From positions 868,001 to 932,000 of the forward strand of contig NZ_JAJBZG010000001.1 of NCBI RefSeq assembly GCF_020552705.1: a stretch of DNA of 64,000 bases. Direction: 5' to 3'. Position numbers and translations under genes: made by a program. Positions 8,764 through 20,000 of the stretch are shown piece after piece. Position 1 is the first letter of the stretch. Each line of letters starts with the position of its first letter. Source of the DNA: Christiangramia sediminis. Its GTDB lineage: Bacteria; Bacteroidota; Bacteroidia; Flavobacteriales; Flavobacteriaceae. A model generated the notes under the pieces. The model did not search any database. It saw only the letters and a list, made by a program, of their open reading frames with translations, and was not told where the DNA came from.

Positions 8764-9345
8764 ATGTTAGGACTCAAATTACCTACAGACCCCAGATGGG
8801 CCGATATTGCAGAAAAGAATATTGAAGATATTCTGGTAGACCACGCTTACTGCGAGCAAAAAGCGGCATCTACCGCAATCTCCCTAATCGTTACTTATCC
8901 TGAATATTCAGAATTGGTGACTGCCATGACTGCTCTGGCCAGGGAAGAAATGGGACACTTTAAAATGGTACACGACCGTATCCTGAAAATGGGATTTACC
9001 ATGGGAAGAGATAGAAAAGATGAATATGTATTAAAATTGCGTGAATTTTTTCCGAAAGGAGGTAGCAGAACCACCCAAATGGTACATCGCCTCTTAATTG
9101 CAGGTTTGATTGAGGCAAGAAGTTGTGAGCGTTTCAGACTTCTTTCTGAAGAACTGCAAGATAAAGAACTAGCTAAATTCTACCGAGATCTCATGGTAAG
9201 CGAAGCCAATCATTATACCATGTTTCTGAAATTTGCCAGACAGTATGGAGATCGTGAGATCGTAGATCAAAAATGGCAGGAACTTTTAGAATTTGAAGCT
9301 GAGATCATGAAAGAGCTCAGTAAGAATGAAAGCATTCACGGTTAA
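8764..9345 (+). CDS. miaE: tRNA-(ms2io6A)-hydroxylase
   Basis: A non-haem diiron monooxygenase that hydroxylates the isopentenyl group of ms2i6A37 in tRNA. The 193-residue length and ferritin-like four-helix pattern fit MiaE. Visible iron-ligand regions are DHAYCEQKAASTAISLI, AREEMGHFKMVHDRI (the E-x-x-H motif), IEARSCERFRLL and SEANHYTMFLKFAR (second E-x-x-H). It follows dnaX by 2 bases and is probably translated from the same message. It converges with ppx with only 8 bases between, without an obvious hairpin. Confidence 0.93.
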   Translation: MLGLKLPTDPRWADIAEKNIEDILVDHAYCEQKAASTAISLIVTYPEYSELVTAMTALAREEMGHFKMVHDRILKMGFTMGRDRKDEYVLKLREFFPKGGSRTTQMVHRLLIAGLIEARSCERFRLLSEELQDKELAKFYRDLMVSEANHYTMFLKFARQYGDREIVDQKWQELLEFEAEIMKELSKNESIHG

Positions 9346-9353
9346 AACCTTTC

Positions 9354-10247
9354 TCAGGAATTTTTGCTTTTATACAGCGATTTTATAATTCCATCTGCCA
9401 GTCCAATTTTTGGTACATATATCCAATTGGCTCTAGCCCATTTCATAGAGTTCACATAGATTTTTGAGGCAGGAATGATTACATCTGCCCGGTCATTTTT
9501 AAGATCAAGCTCTGTAATTCGTTCTTCATAGGTGTAAGAATTGAGTTTTTCATCATAATCCTTTAAATATTTCAGGCTTAAAGGCTTTCCTTCTTTTTTA
9601 CCACTGGTTTTAAAGATATTATTGATATTTCCACCGGAACCTATAAGATCTATATTATCATAGTCTTTAGTCGTTTCTTTAACCCATTGTCGCATCTCTT
9701 CCCAGGTCTTATGTTCAACCAGGTCTTCCATCATTCTTACCGTACCAACCTTGAAGGATCTTGAGGTGACCGTTTTACCATTACTATACATGGTATACTC
9801 TGTACTACCTCCTCCAACATCCACATATAGATAGTTACAATCATTCTGGATAAGTGCATGAAGATCTGTCGCGGCAATAATTGCTGCTTCATGGCTCCCA
9901 TCTATGATTTCAATCTCAATTCCCGATTTTTCCTTTATGATACTGGCAATTTCATCACCGTTATTTGCTTCTCTCATCGCGGAAGTAGCACAGGCTTTAT
10001 ATTTTTCAACTCCATGCGACTTCATTATTAATTTGAAGGCATGCATGGTATCTACCATTCTCGTGGTATTTTTCTCTGATACCTTTTGTTTTAAAAATAC
10101 ATCTGCACCCAATCTAATTGGTACCCTTACCAGAGAAGTCTTTCTGAAATTAGTTTCCATTCCTTCCTTTTCGGTAATAGTAGACACTAAAAGTCTTACG
10201 GCATTAGAACCAATATCGATTGCGGCGTATGTTTTCTGTTTTATCAT
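9354..10247 (-). CDS. ppx: Exopolyphosphatase / Ppx-GppA family phosphatase
   Basis: Hydrolyses terminal phosphates of polyphosphate (or pppGpp), a member of the ASKHA ATPase fold. Its 297 residues correspond to the two-domain short form, without the C-terminal HD-like domain of E. coli Ppx. Motifs are the first phosphate loop AIDIGSNAVRLLVS, the second loop YVDVGGGSTEYTMY, and LIGSGGNINNI. Its ATG overlaps the ppk1 stop by one base (TAATG), so synthesis and breakdown of polyphosphate are coupled in one operon. Whether polyP or pppGpp is the main substrate cannot be read from the sequence; the ppk1 neighbour favours polyP. Confidence 0.92.
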   Translation of the reverse strand: MIKQKTYAAIDIGSNAVRLLVSTITEKEGMETNFRKTSLVRVPIRLGADVFLKQKVSEKNTTRMVDTMHAFKLIMKSHGVEKYKACATSAMREANNGDEIASIIKEKSGIEIEIIDGSHEAAIIAATDLHALIQNDCNYLYVDVGGGSTEYTMYSNGKTVTSRSFKVGTVRMMEDLVEHKTWEEMRQWVKETTKDYDNIDLIGSGGNINNIFKTSGKKEGKPLSLKYLKDYDEKLNSYTYEERITELDLKNDRADVIIPASKIYVNSMKWARANWIYVPKIGLADGIIKSLYKSKNS

Positions 10248-12349
10248 TACTCGTTAATATCAATTTTTTTTAAATAATAGTCATATAAAGCAAACTGCGA
10301 ACGAACTTTTGGTCCCTTCACCTCTCTATATGGATTCTCCATCCCACGACAATGATTTCTAGCTTTCACATTATCACTCCAGCTAATTTCAAAAGTTTCT
10401 ATAAGTTCCTTTTTTATATCCTCATCATAAATTGGACATGATATTTCAACCCGTTGATCAAGATTCCTTGTCATAAAATCTGCGGAGGAAATATAGACCC
10501 GGGGATCATTGTTATTCTCAAAAATGAAGACTCTGGGATGTTCCAGGAATTTATCAATGATACTGATGGCTTCTATATTCTCACTTAAGTCTTTAATGCC
10601 AGGCACCAAACAGCAAATTCCACGAATCAAAAGCTTAATTTTAACCCCGGCCTTACTGGCTGAATATAGCTTATCGATCACTCCGTTATCTGTAAGACTA
10701 TTTAGCTTGAGTCTTATTCCTGACGGTTTGCCATTCCTGGCATTATCTATCTCCGTCTGAATAAGATTATAAATCGCATTTCGGGTATAATGGGGAGAAA
10801 CAATGAGATGTTTGTATTTGTTCACCTTATAATTGGTTTCAAAGAAATCGAAAACCATATTCACTTCCTTCAGAATAGAAGGATCGGCAGTGAATAATGT
10901 ATAATCAGTATACACCCGGGAAGTGTTCTCATTAAAGTTACCGGTACTTATAAAACCATATCTTTTTAACTTGCCCTCCTCTTCGCGCTCTATCACACAA
11001 GTTTTACAGTGAACCTTTAATCCCGGAACCCCGAAAATGAGCTTCACTCCTTCCTCCTGCATCTGTTCTGCATAACGAATATTGGCAACTTCATCAAAAC
11101 GAGCTCTTAATTCTATTTGTACAGTTACTTTCTTCCCATTCTTGACCGCATTAATAAGGGAACTGGCAATGTGCGAAATCTTTGCCAGCCTGTAGATGGT
11201 AATTTTTATTGATCTTACTTTTGGATCTAAAGCAGCCTCCCTTAGAAACTTTACCACATAAGCAAAACTCTGGTAAGGCGTATAAAGCAGGTAATCCTTT
11301 TCTGCAATTCCTTTTAAAACACTAGTTTGAAGAATCAGCCCCGGTATCGGCAAAGGTTCCCTCACTTCATAATGCAGCTCTTGTTTGCCAAGACTTGGAA
11401 AATCCATATAATCCCGGCGATTATGATATCTACCTCCAGGAATTATGCTATCTGTAGAATCAATTCCCATTTTATTCATTAGATAAGCAAGCGTATCACT
11501 CTCAATATTTTTATCATATACGAATCTAACCGGATCCCCTTTAATCCTGTCTTTTACACTATCGGAAATCTTATCTATAAAACTTTTACTAAGGTCGCTA
11601 TCCAGATCGAGTTCTGCATCCCTGGTGATTTTGATCATATGGGCAGAGAGGCTCTCATAATTGAAAATATTAAAAATGGTATTAAGATTATACCTTATAA
11701 GATCATCCAGAAGAATTATATATTGCTGGCCATTTTCTTCAGGCAAGACTACAAACCGCTCGATATTTCTAGGAATCTCGATTAATACATACCTCTTTTC
11801 CTTAACGGGCTTATTCAGTATCTTAGAAATTCCCTGAGCTGGTTCTGTCTCATCTGTCATTACCATCTTCACTGCTAAATAAGCCGCACTATCCTTTAAA
11901 GATGGCATTTCAGGAAGATCATTTAGTATGATGGTTACTAATGCAGGACTCACTTTACTCAGGAAGAAGTTCTTTATAAATTCTTTCTGATTCCTGGTTA
12001 CCTGATCTTCATTAATAATATTTATGCCGTGATTTTTAAGCTTAGACTGAATATCTTCCAGAATTTTCAAACTTTCAGATTGTTGGTCTATCACTATTTT
12101 GGTGATCGCTTCCAGTAGTTTACTGGCTTTTATTCCTCCCAGGACACTTTTCCCAGCTTTCCCGGCGAGATCTATACGTTTAACCGTGGCATATCTAACC
12201 TTAAAAAATTCATCAAGATTATTTGAAAATATCCCCAGAAACCTTAGCCTTTCGATCAAGGGAACTGTTTCATCTGCAGCCTCCTGTAAAACCCTGGCAT
12301 TAAAAGACAGCCAGCTTAATTCTCTGTTAACGTAACGTTTTTCGGCCAT
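10247..12349 (-). CDS. ppk1: Polyphosphate kinase 1
   Basis: Polymerises the gamma-phosphate of ATP into long-chain polyphosphate, reversibly. The 700-residue length is standard for PPK1. The N-terminal domain opens with YVNRELSWLSFNARVLQEA. The phospholipase-D-like catalytic halves show the autophosphorylated His in KVHCKTCVI and the second catalytic His in FLEHPRVFIFEN; ISTGNFNENTSRVYTD, RLKLNSLTDNGVIDKLY and DFMTRNLDQRVEI are family motifs. It is third in the operon pdxH-sixA-ppk1-ppx, 5 bases after sixA and overlapping ppx by one base. Confidence 0.97.
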   Translation of the reverse strand: MAEKRYVNRELSWLSFNARVLQEAADETVPLIERLRFLGIFSNNLDEFFKVRYATVKRIDLAGKAGKSVLGGIKASKLLEAITKIVIDQQSESLKILEDIQSKLKNHGINIINEDQVTRNQKEFIKNFFLSKVSPALVTIILNDLPEMPSLKDSAAYLAVKMVMTDETEPAQGISKILNKPVKEKRYVLIEIPRNIERFVVLPEENGQQYIILLDDLIRYNLNTIFNIFNYESLSAHMIKITRDAELDLDSDLSKSFIDKISDSVKDRIKGDPVRFVYDKNIESDTLAYLMNKMGIDSTDSIIPGGRYHNRRDYMDFPSLGKQELHYEVREPLPIPGLILQTSVLKGIAEKDYLLYTPYQSFAYVVKFLREAALDPKVRSIKITIYRLAKISHIASSLINAVKNGKKVTVQIELRARFDEVANIRYAEQMQEEGVKLIFGVPGLKVHCKTCVIEREEEGKLKRYGFISTGNFNENTSRVYTDYTLFTADPSILKEVNMVFDFFETNYKVNKYKHLIVSPHYTRNAIYNLIQTEIDNARNGKPSGIRLKLNSLTDNGVIDKLYSASKAGVKIKLLIRGICCLVPGIKDLSENIEAISIIDKFLEHPRVFIFENNNDPRVYISSADFMTRNLDQRVEISCPIYDEDIKKELIETFEISWSDNVKARNHCRGMENPYREVKGPKVRSQFALYDYYLKKIDINE

Positions 12350-12354
12350 ACAGT

Positions 12355-12840
12355 TTATCGAAGATTTTTAGGCAAGAGGGTTAAGATTGTTTTTCCATTT
12401 CGTATATCATTCCAGGAGGAGGCTTCAAAATCTATTACACATAAACCGGTGGTTGGCAGGTTATCAATTTTCTTGTCTCCTAACGAATTCACCAATATGG
12501 TCATGGCGGGATTATGGCCAAAAACAAAAAGCCGGTCGGTTTCATCTGTACATGATTTTATTACAGAAAGAAGATCATTTTGATTGAAACTATAAAGCTC
12601 CTCTAAAACTTTAAAATCATTTTCAGGAATATTTAAACCTTGCTTGAATAATTTTGCGGTTTCATGCGCCCTTACAGCATAGCTAGTCCAAAACAGAGCT
12701 CCTGGCTCATAAAAATGTTTAAAAGCCTTAATAACCAGATCTGCATCATTATAGGCTCTTTTTTTTAAAGGTCGTTTATGATCGGGAAAGTTATTATCCC
12801 AGGACGACTTACCATGTCTTATTAAAACTAATCTTTTCAT
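12355..12840 (-). CDS. sixA: SixA-like histidine phosphatase family protein
   Basis: A 161-residue small histidine phosphatase. LVLIRHGKSSWD carries the RHG catalytic motif, and a second catalytic His is in FVFGHNPAMT. The length and the KRPLKKRA segment match the SixA subgroup, which dephosphorylates phosphohistidine in E. coli signalling proteins; the target here is unknown. Its ATG shares one base with the pdxH stop (TAATG). The ppk1 and ppx neighbours suggest a link to phosphate or polyphosphate handling, which is an inference. Confidence 0.85.
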   Translation of the reverse strand: MKRLVLIRHGKSSWDNNFPDHKRPLKKRAYNDADLVIKAFKHFYEPGALFWTSYAVRAHETAKLFKQGLNIPENDFKVLEELYSFNQNDLLSVIKSCTDETDRLFVFGHNPAMTILVNSLGDKKIDNLPTTGLCVIDFEASSWNDIRNGKTILTLLPKNLR

Positions 12841-13505
12841 TACGGTGCGAGTCTTTCAATTTTCCAACTATCATTTTCTCTGGTATAAAAGATCCTGTCG
12901 TGTAAACGACTAGCTCTCCCCTGCCAGAATTCAAAATTTACAGGTTTAAATAAGAAACCACCCCAGGCTTCAGGCTTTGGGATTTCTTTATCTGCATATT
13001 CCTTTTCTAATTTAATCAATTTCTCCTCAAGATATTCCCGGGAAGGAATGACTGAACTCTGATTAGATGCATGAGCCCCCAATTGGCTGCCTTTTGGTCT
13101 GGAATGAAAATATTCTTCCGACTCTGCAGCTGAAATTTTTGAAACTTCCCCCTGGAGGATGACTTGCTTTTCAAGTGACGGCCAGAAAAATGAAATACAA
13201 CATTTAGGGTTTTCTTCAAGGTCCTTTCCTTTATTCGAATTGTAATTGGTAAAAAAATAAAAGCCATTACTACCAAATCCCTTAAGAAGAACTACTCTGG
13301 TTTTAGGATAATGATCCTTTCCTACGGTAGCTATACTCATGGCATTAGCCTCCTCTACAGCTAGAGATTTATCGGCAAGGTCGAACCATGATTTAAATAA
13401 TTGATAGGGATCGCCAGGAATATCTTCTTCAAGAAGTTTTCCTTTCTCATAAGATTTGCGGTAATCTTTTAAATCTTTATCCATTTTCAGGGAGGTTTGA
13501 TGCAA
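12840..13505 (-). CDS. pdxH: Pyridoxamine 5'-phosphate oxidase
   Basis: An FMN enzyme that oxidises PNP or PMP to pyridoxal 5'-phosphate, the last step of vitamin B6 synthesis and salvage. It has 221 residues, as usual. Motifs include NAMSIATVGKDHYPKTRVVLLKG, SNKGKDLEENPKCCISFFW around the FMN phosphate site, SRPKGSQLGAHAS, and the C-terminal signature FEFWQGRASRLHDR, ending RLAP. An alternative start is the ATG at 13484 (MDKDLKDYR); the family tolerates either. It is the first gene of the pdxH-sixA-ppk1-ppx operon. Confidence 0.96.
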   Translation of the reverse strand: MHQTSLKMDKDLKDYRKSYEKGKLLEEDIPGDPYQLFKSWFDLADKSLAVEEANAMSIATVGKDHYPKTRVVLLKGFGSNGFYFFTNYNSNKGKDLEENPKCCISFFWPSLEKQVILQGEVSKISAAESEEYFHSRPKGSQLGAHASNQSSVIPSREYLEEKLIKLEKEYADKEIPKPEAWGGFLFKPVNFEFWQGRASRLHDRIFYTRENDSWKIERLAP

Positions 13506-14095
13506 TTTACAAGTTTATTAAAGAAGGCAGAAATGTTTTTTCTAAATAAAAGGACTTTCAGATTTCTAACAAATATCTTCGGCTAAGTGCAATTTAAGAA
13601 GCCCTGGATTTACAGAAATCTCTCTCAAAAGTAATATGTAGGACTACAAAGTAGCATATGGCATTTAGCTAATTAACAAGGAATTAGACAAGAATATTTA
13701 GATGGTTTTTTAGGGTTTTCCCCTATAAATTTTCAATTTTTCCTACAAAATTCCCACATATAGAATCTTCAAATAGGTCATTTTCAGAGTTTAAAAAGCA
13801 GTTTTAAGTGTATTTTAACGAATTTTTCCCACGTTATATCTAAAATATTGAATTTCCTATACGAGACCCGTTTTCTTGTGATAGTTTTACATCATAATTA
13901 CACCACAATAGAGTCACCCCCACACTTCTATAGGTAGTTCCTCAAGACTACGGTGTTATTTACCCTTAATTTTTTTACTGAACTCCCCAAATCAGAAACA
14001 ATAGATTTTCTCTGAAAATCATACTATTGAAATTATTTGAACAAACTCGCTAAGACCGAGAAAAAATAGAATTGATAATTCTAAACATTATTGAT
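13506..14095. other. AT-rich intergenic region upstream of the giant repeat protein
   Basis: About 590 bases without a supportable gene between divergent pdxH and the giant secreted protein. It is very AT-rich and should hold both promoters. The only clear structure is a short inverted repeat GTAGT...ACTAC at 13934-13951 within a less AT-rich patch at about 13915-13965. A second small palindrome, TAGGGTTTTCCCCTA, lies at about 13711-13725. No tRNA, terminator or small ORF with conserved features is seen. Confidence 0.6.
13934..13951. promoter_or_regulatory. Inverted repeat, candidate regulator site upstream of the giant adhesin gene
   Basis: GTAGT and ACTAC are separated by 8 bases and centred about 150 bases before the ATG at 14096, in a C-rich context (CCCCCACAC before, CGGTGTT after) that stands out from the AT-rich surroundings. 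It could be an operator for a dimeric regulator or a small hairpin. The binding protein is unknown. Confidence 0.35.
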
Positions 14096-17000
14096 ATGAT
14101 TTGGAAAACTACTTTACCACATTTTAGCGAACAAAAAAACAAAGCAAAAGCTAAATCGCTGTATACGCCATTTAAGCTAATGTTCGCTGTTATACTAACC
14201 TTATCTTTAAATTCTTTCCAGGTAAGCGCGCAATCAGTGATTGATGTTGTCAATCCGAATGGAGGTTTTTCTATAGAAGGAGATTTAAAGGCAAATATTC
14301 CAGTTTCTAACGTAGGGGATTGGTTCCCTGGCGGAACAGGAACTGGTGGGTATGTTTTTAACAACAACGGTACACCTGTGGATCCGAATTTCTCAAAATT
14401 CGTTTCTGATATTCCTACCGCTGGAAACAATGATCGTTTTTTAACTGGAAGCAAAGCTGACCAGGATCCTGACATTTGGAAATGGTCGGATAATAATAGT
14501 GGAGCACAAAATAAAGGTGACCTGCTTCATGCGTTTTATCATATCTCAAGAGATGAAACTAGTGGTGACCAATGGATATTTGTTGGGGCAGACAGAGTGG
14601 GTAATAATGGAACATCTTATATAGACTTTACTTTCTTACAGAATGAGATCATAGAAAGTGATGATAAATCTGTAAGTTTCATTTCTACTGGACCTGATGC
14701 AGGACGAACTGTTAATGATATTTTATTAACTATAGAATATACTAATGGAGGATCGAATCCAAAATTCTATGTTTACCAATGGAAAGAGGTTTCTCCGAAT
14801 GTTTTTCAGTATGTTGAAATCATTAATTATACTCAAGCAACTACTGAAGCCTATGCCAGGGTAAATACTTCGGAAAATATTGATTCTCCTGCCGGAGCTT
14901 TTGGGTATTCTTCAATTGCACAATACAAATTTGTTGAAGGTGCTATAAACTTATCTGCAATATTAGATAATCTTGATGTATGTAATAATGACAGTATCGG
15001 AATAGAGTCAATTTTTGTAAAAACCAAAAACTCTGATTCTCCTTCTGCAGATTTAGAAGATTATATAAGTCCTATAAGTGTAGATTTTACTATCGCTTCT
15101 GCTACAATCTCATATTTAAATTCACCTGTTTGTAGTGATAGCGAAAATATACAGGTAACTTTAGAAGGTAAAACCGGAGGAAAATTTAGTAGCACTACTG
15201 GTTTAAGTATAGATGAGAACACTGGTGAAATCAATGTTTCACTAAGTACACCAGGAACTTATACAGTAACGTATAATTATACTTCCTATACCTGCAATAA
15301 GCAAACGACTACTTCCGTAACAATTATTCCTAAGCCAGATGCACCAGAGTTTAGTGTGACTCAGCCTGTATGTGGAGATACAAATGGTGTCGTTACTATT
15401 AGTAATTATGATAATTCTCTTACTTATACGCTAAAAAATACGGAAGATGATTCCGAACAGCAGCTTACAAACGCCTCTAACGATGTTGCTCCAGGGACAT
15501 ATGTTCTCACTGTTTCTTCTAATAATTGCAATGCTACAGCTGCTTCAAATGTGGTAATAAATAATGCACCTGTAATGCCCGATGCTCCCACCGGAGATGC
15601 TACCCAGAATTTCTGTGCTATTGACTCTCCTACCGTAGCTGATCTTTTAGCTACCGGAAGTAATATAAAATGGTATGCTACTATCGATTCTGATAATGCA
15701 TTAAATGATACGGACACTCTTGTAAACGGAGAAGATTATTTCGCCACTCAAACAGGTACTGATTGTGAAAGCGATACAAGACTCAAAGTAACAGTAACAG
15801 TGGATGACCCTGCAGCTCCTACTGGAGAAGCAACTCAGGATTTCTGTGCTATCGACACTCCAACCGTAGCTGATCTTTCAGCAGCTGGAACTAACATTAA
15901 GTGGTATGCAGAACAAGGTGATGAAAATGCTCTTGAAGCTACTACTGCTCTTATGGCTAATGAAGATTACTTCGCTACGCAAACTATTGATGGTTGTGAG
16001 AGTGATGAGTACCTGCAAGTAACTGCTGATATCGCTGATCCTGCGGCTCCTACTGGAGAAGCAACTCAGGATTTCTGCGCTATCGACACTCCAACCGTAG
16101 ATGATCTTTCAGCAACTGGAACTAATATTAAGTGGTATGCAGAACAAGGTGATGAAAACGCTCTTGAGGCTACTACCGCTCTTATGGATAATGAAGATTA
16201 TTTCGCTACGCAAACTATTGATGGGTGTGAGAGTGATGAGTACCTGCAAGTAACTGTTGATATCGCTGATCCTGCGGCTCCTACTGGAGAAGCAACTCAG
16301 GATTTCTGTGCTATCGACACACCAACCGTAGCTGATCTTTCAGCAACTGGAACTAACATTAAGTGGTATGCAGAACAAGGTGATGAAAACGCTCTTGAGG
16401 CTACTACCGCTCTTATGGATAATGAAGATTATTTCGCTACGCAAACTATTGATGGGTGTGAGAGTGATGAGTACCTGCAAGTAACTGTTGATATCGCTGA
16501 TCCTGCGGCTCCTACTGGAGAAGCAACTCAGGATTTCTGTGCTATCGACACACCAACCGTAGCTGATCTTTCAGCAACTGGAACTAACATTAAGTGGTAT
16601 GCAGAACAAGGTGATGAAAACGCTCTTGAGGCTACTACCGCTCTTATAGATAATGAAGATTACTTCGCTACGCAAACTATTGATGGTTGTGAGAGTGATG
16701 AGTACCTGCAAGTAACTGTTGATATCGCTGATCCTGCCGCTCCTACTGGAGAAGCAACCCAGGATTTCTGTGCTATCGACACTCCAACCATAGCTGATCT
16801 TTCAGCAACTGGAACTAACATTAAGTGGTATGCAGAACAAGGTGATGAAAATGCTCTTGAAGCTACTACTGCTCTTATGGATAATGAAGATTACTTCGCT
16901 ACGCAAACTATTGATGGTTGTGAGAGTGATGAGTACCTGCAAGTAACTGTTGATATCGCTGACCCTGCGGCTCCTACTGGAGAAGCAACTCAGGATTTCT

Positions 17001-20000
17001 GCGCTATCGACACTCCAACCGTAGCTGATCTTTCAGCAACTGGAACTAATATTAAGTGGTATGCAGAACAAGGTGATGAAAACGCTCTTGAGGCTACTAC
17101 CGCTCTTATGGATAATGAAGATTATTTCGCTACGCAAACTATTGATGGGTGTGAGAGTGATGAGTACCTGCAAGTTACTGTTGATATCGCTGATCCTGCG
17201 GCTCCTACTGGAGAAGCAACTCAGGATTTCTGTGCTATCGACACTCCAACCGTAGCTGATCTTTCAGCAACTGGAACTAATATTAAGTGGTATGCAGAAC
17301 AAGGTGATGAAAACGCTCTTGAGGCTACTACCGCTCTTATGGATAATGAAGATTACTTCGCTACGCAAACTATTGATGGTTGTGAGAGTGATGAGTACCT
17401 GCAAGTAACTGTTGAAATCGCTGATCCTGCGGCTCCTACTGGAGAAGCAACTCAGGATTTCTGTGCTATAGACACTCCAACCGTAGCTGATCTTTCAGCA
17501 ACTGGAACTAACATTAAGTGGTATGCAGAACAAGGTGATGAAAATGCTCTTGAGGCTACTACCGCTCTTATGGATAATGAAGATTACTTCGCTACGCAAA
17601 CTATTGATGGTTGTGAGAGTGATGAGTACCTGCAAGTAACTGTTGAAATCGCTGATCCTGCGGCTCCTACTGGAGAAGCAACTCAGGATTTCTGTGCTAT
17701 AGACACTCCAACCGTAGCTGATCTTTCAGCAACTGGAACTAACATTAAGTGGTATGCAGAACAAGGTGATGAAAATGCTCTTGAGGCTACTACCGCTCTT
17801 ATGGATAATGAAGATTACTTCGCTACGCAAACTATTGATGGTTGTGAGAGTGATGAGTACCTGCAAGTAACTGTTGAAATCGCTGATCCTGCGGCTCCTA
17901 CTGGAGAAACTGTTCAAACTTTCTGTTTCGATTCAGGAGCAACTGTAGCAGATCTTTCTCCAAATGGTAACAATATCATATGGTATGCAAACGATGCAAC
18001 TGATACTCCACTTTTATCTACTGAAACGCTTCTAAATGAGGAGGACTATTATGCTTCTCAAATTGTGAATGGTTGCGAGAGTGATGAAAGACTTATGGTT
18101 GTAGTTGAAATACTTCCGGAAATCACGCTTTCTGCTGAAACTACTTCAGTTACCTGTAACGGAGAAGCAGACGGAGAAATCACAGTCACATCAGACACCA
18201 ATGTTACTTTCGAAATATTCCAAGGAACAGAGAATGTGACTTCTCAAAATGGTTCACTTTCCGCAGGATTCTATACAATTGTTGGTTCATTGGCCAGCAC
18301 TCAAACAGATATTGTTTGTACTAATGAGATAGTTGTGGAAATTAAAGTTCTGGATAATATTGATCCTGAGATTACTGTACCTGAATCCTTAACTCTTGAG
18401 GTTTGTACTCCCGAAGAAATCACTGCTGATAATGCAAGATTCCCATTAGATACTGATGGATCTGATGATATAAAAGAAAATTTCGAAGCTTCAGGATATT
18501 CCGCAAGTGATGACCAGGAATTAGTAAGCCTTACTTATACTGACGATATCCAAGATAACGGAAATTGTTTTCCAGTGATTATCAGAACCTTCTACGCTAC
18601 CGACAATTGTGGTGGCCAGTCCTCAGATTCAATAACAATTAAGCTGGAAGATAATACGAATCCAACTTTTAATGAAACACTTCCAAGCGCAAGCTTAACA
18701 GTAGAGTGCGATAACATTCCTGACGCTCTTGAGCTTACAGCGATTGATAATTGTTCCGGTGAGATCGAGGTATTGTACACTGAAACCTTTGAAGGTAAGG
18801 ACGATGATTGTGCTAATGAGTACACTATAATCAGAACATGGTCTGCTGAAGACTGTTCAGGTAATGACATATCCTTTACTCAAACTATTACTGTGGAAGA
18901 TACAGTAGCTCCGGAATTTGATCAGGAAACTTTACCAACAGCTGAAATAACTGCAGAGTGTGATAATATTCCTGCTGCAGCTACTTTAACTGCAACAGAT
19001 AGTTGTGCTGGGGTTCTTGAGGTAACTTATACAGAGGAATTTAATGGTCAGGACGATGAGTGTGCAAATGAATACACTATAATCAGAACCTGGTTTGCTG
19101 AGGACTGTGCTGGAAACGAACTGGAATATGTTCAAACTATCACTGTGGAAGATACAATAGCTCCGGAATTTGATCAGGAAACTTTACCAAAAGCTGAAAT
19201 AACTATAGAGTGTGATAATATTCCTGCTGCCGCTACTTTAACTGCAACAGATAGTTGTGCTGGAGTTCTTGAGGTAACTTATACAGAGGAATTTAATGGT
19301 CAGGACGATGAGTGTACAAATGAATACACTATAATAAGAACCTGGTTTACTGAGGACTGTGCTGGTAACGAACTGGAATATGTTCAAACTATCACTGTGG
19401 AAGATACAGTAGCTCCTGAATTTGATCAGGAAACTCTACCAACAGCTGAAATAACTGTAGAGTGTGATAATATACCTGCTGCCGCTACTTTAACTGCAAC
19501 AGATAATTGTGCTGGGGATCTTGAGGTAACTTATACAGAAGAAATTACTGGTCAGGACGATGAGTGTGCAAATGAATACACTATAATCAGAACCTGGTTT
19601 GCTGAGGACTGTGCCGGTAACGAACTGGAATATGTTCAAACTATCACTGTGGAAGATACTGTAGCTCCAGAATTCAATGAAGCAATTCCTGCCGATATGA
19701 GTATGGAGTGTGAAAATCTTCCGGAAATACCAACTATTACGGCAACTGATAATTGTGCAGAAAACGTAGAGGTTGAATTTTCAGAAATTTCTACAAAAGA
19801 GAATGAAACCGATAAAGAATATACAGTGACACGTACCTGGAGTGCTTCCGACTGTGCTGGAAATGAAATTTCTGGTAGTCAGGTTATCACCATCCAGAAT
19901 ACTGGTGCACCTTCTTTTAATGAGAATCTGCCTGCTGATTTAACAGTAGAGTGTGATGCAGTTCCAACTGCGCCGGTTATTACTGCTACAGATGGTTGCG

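Noticed and set aside
9904-10257. A 117-codon open frame on the plus strand
   Set aside because: Antisense to ppx, whose motifs are complete.
15809-17887. Regular repeats that could be taken for a CRISPR array
   Set aside because: The period is 231 bp without unique spacers and lies fully inside one open frame as protein domains.
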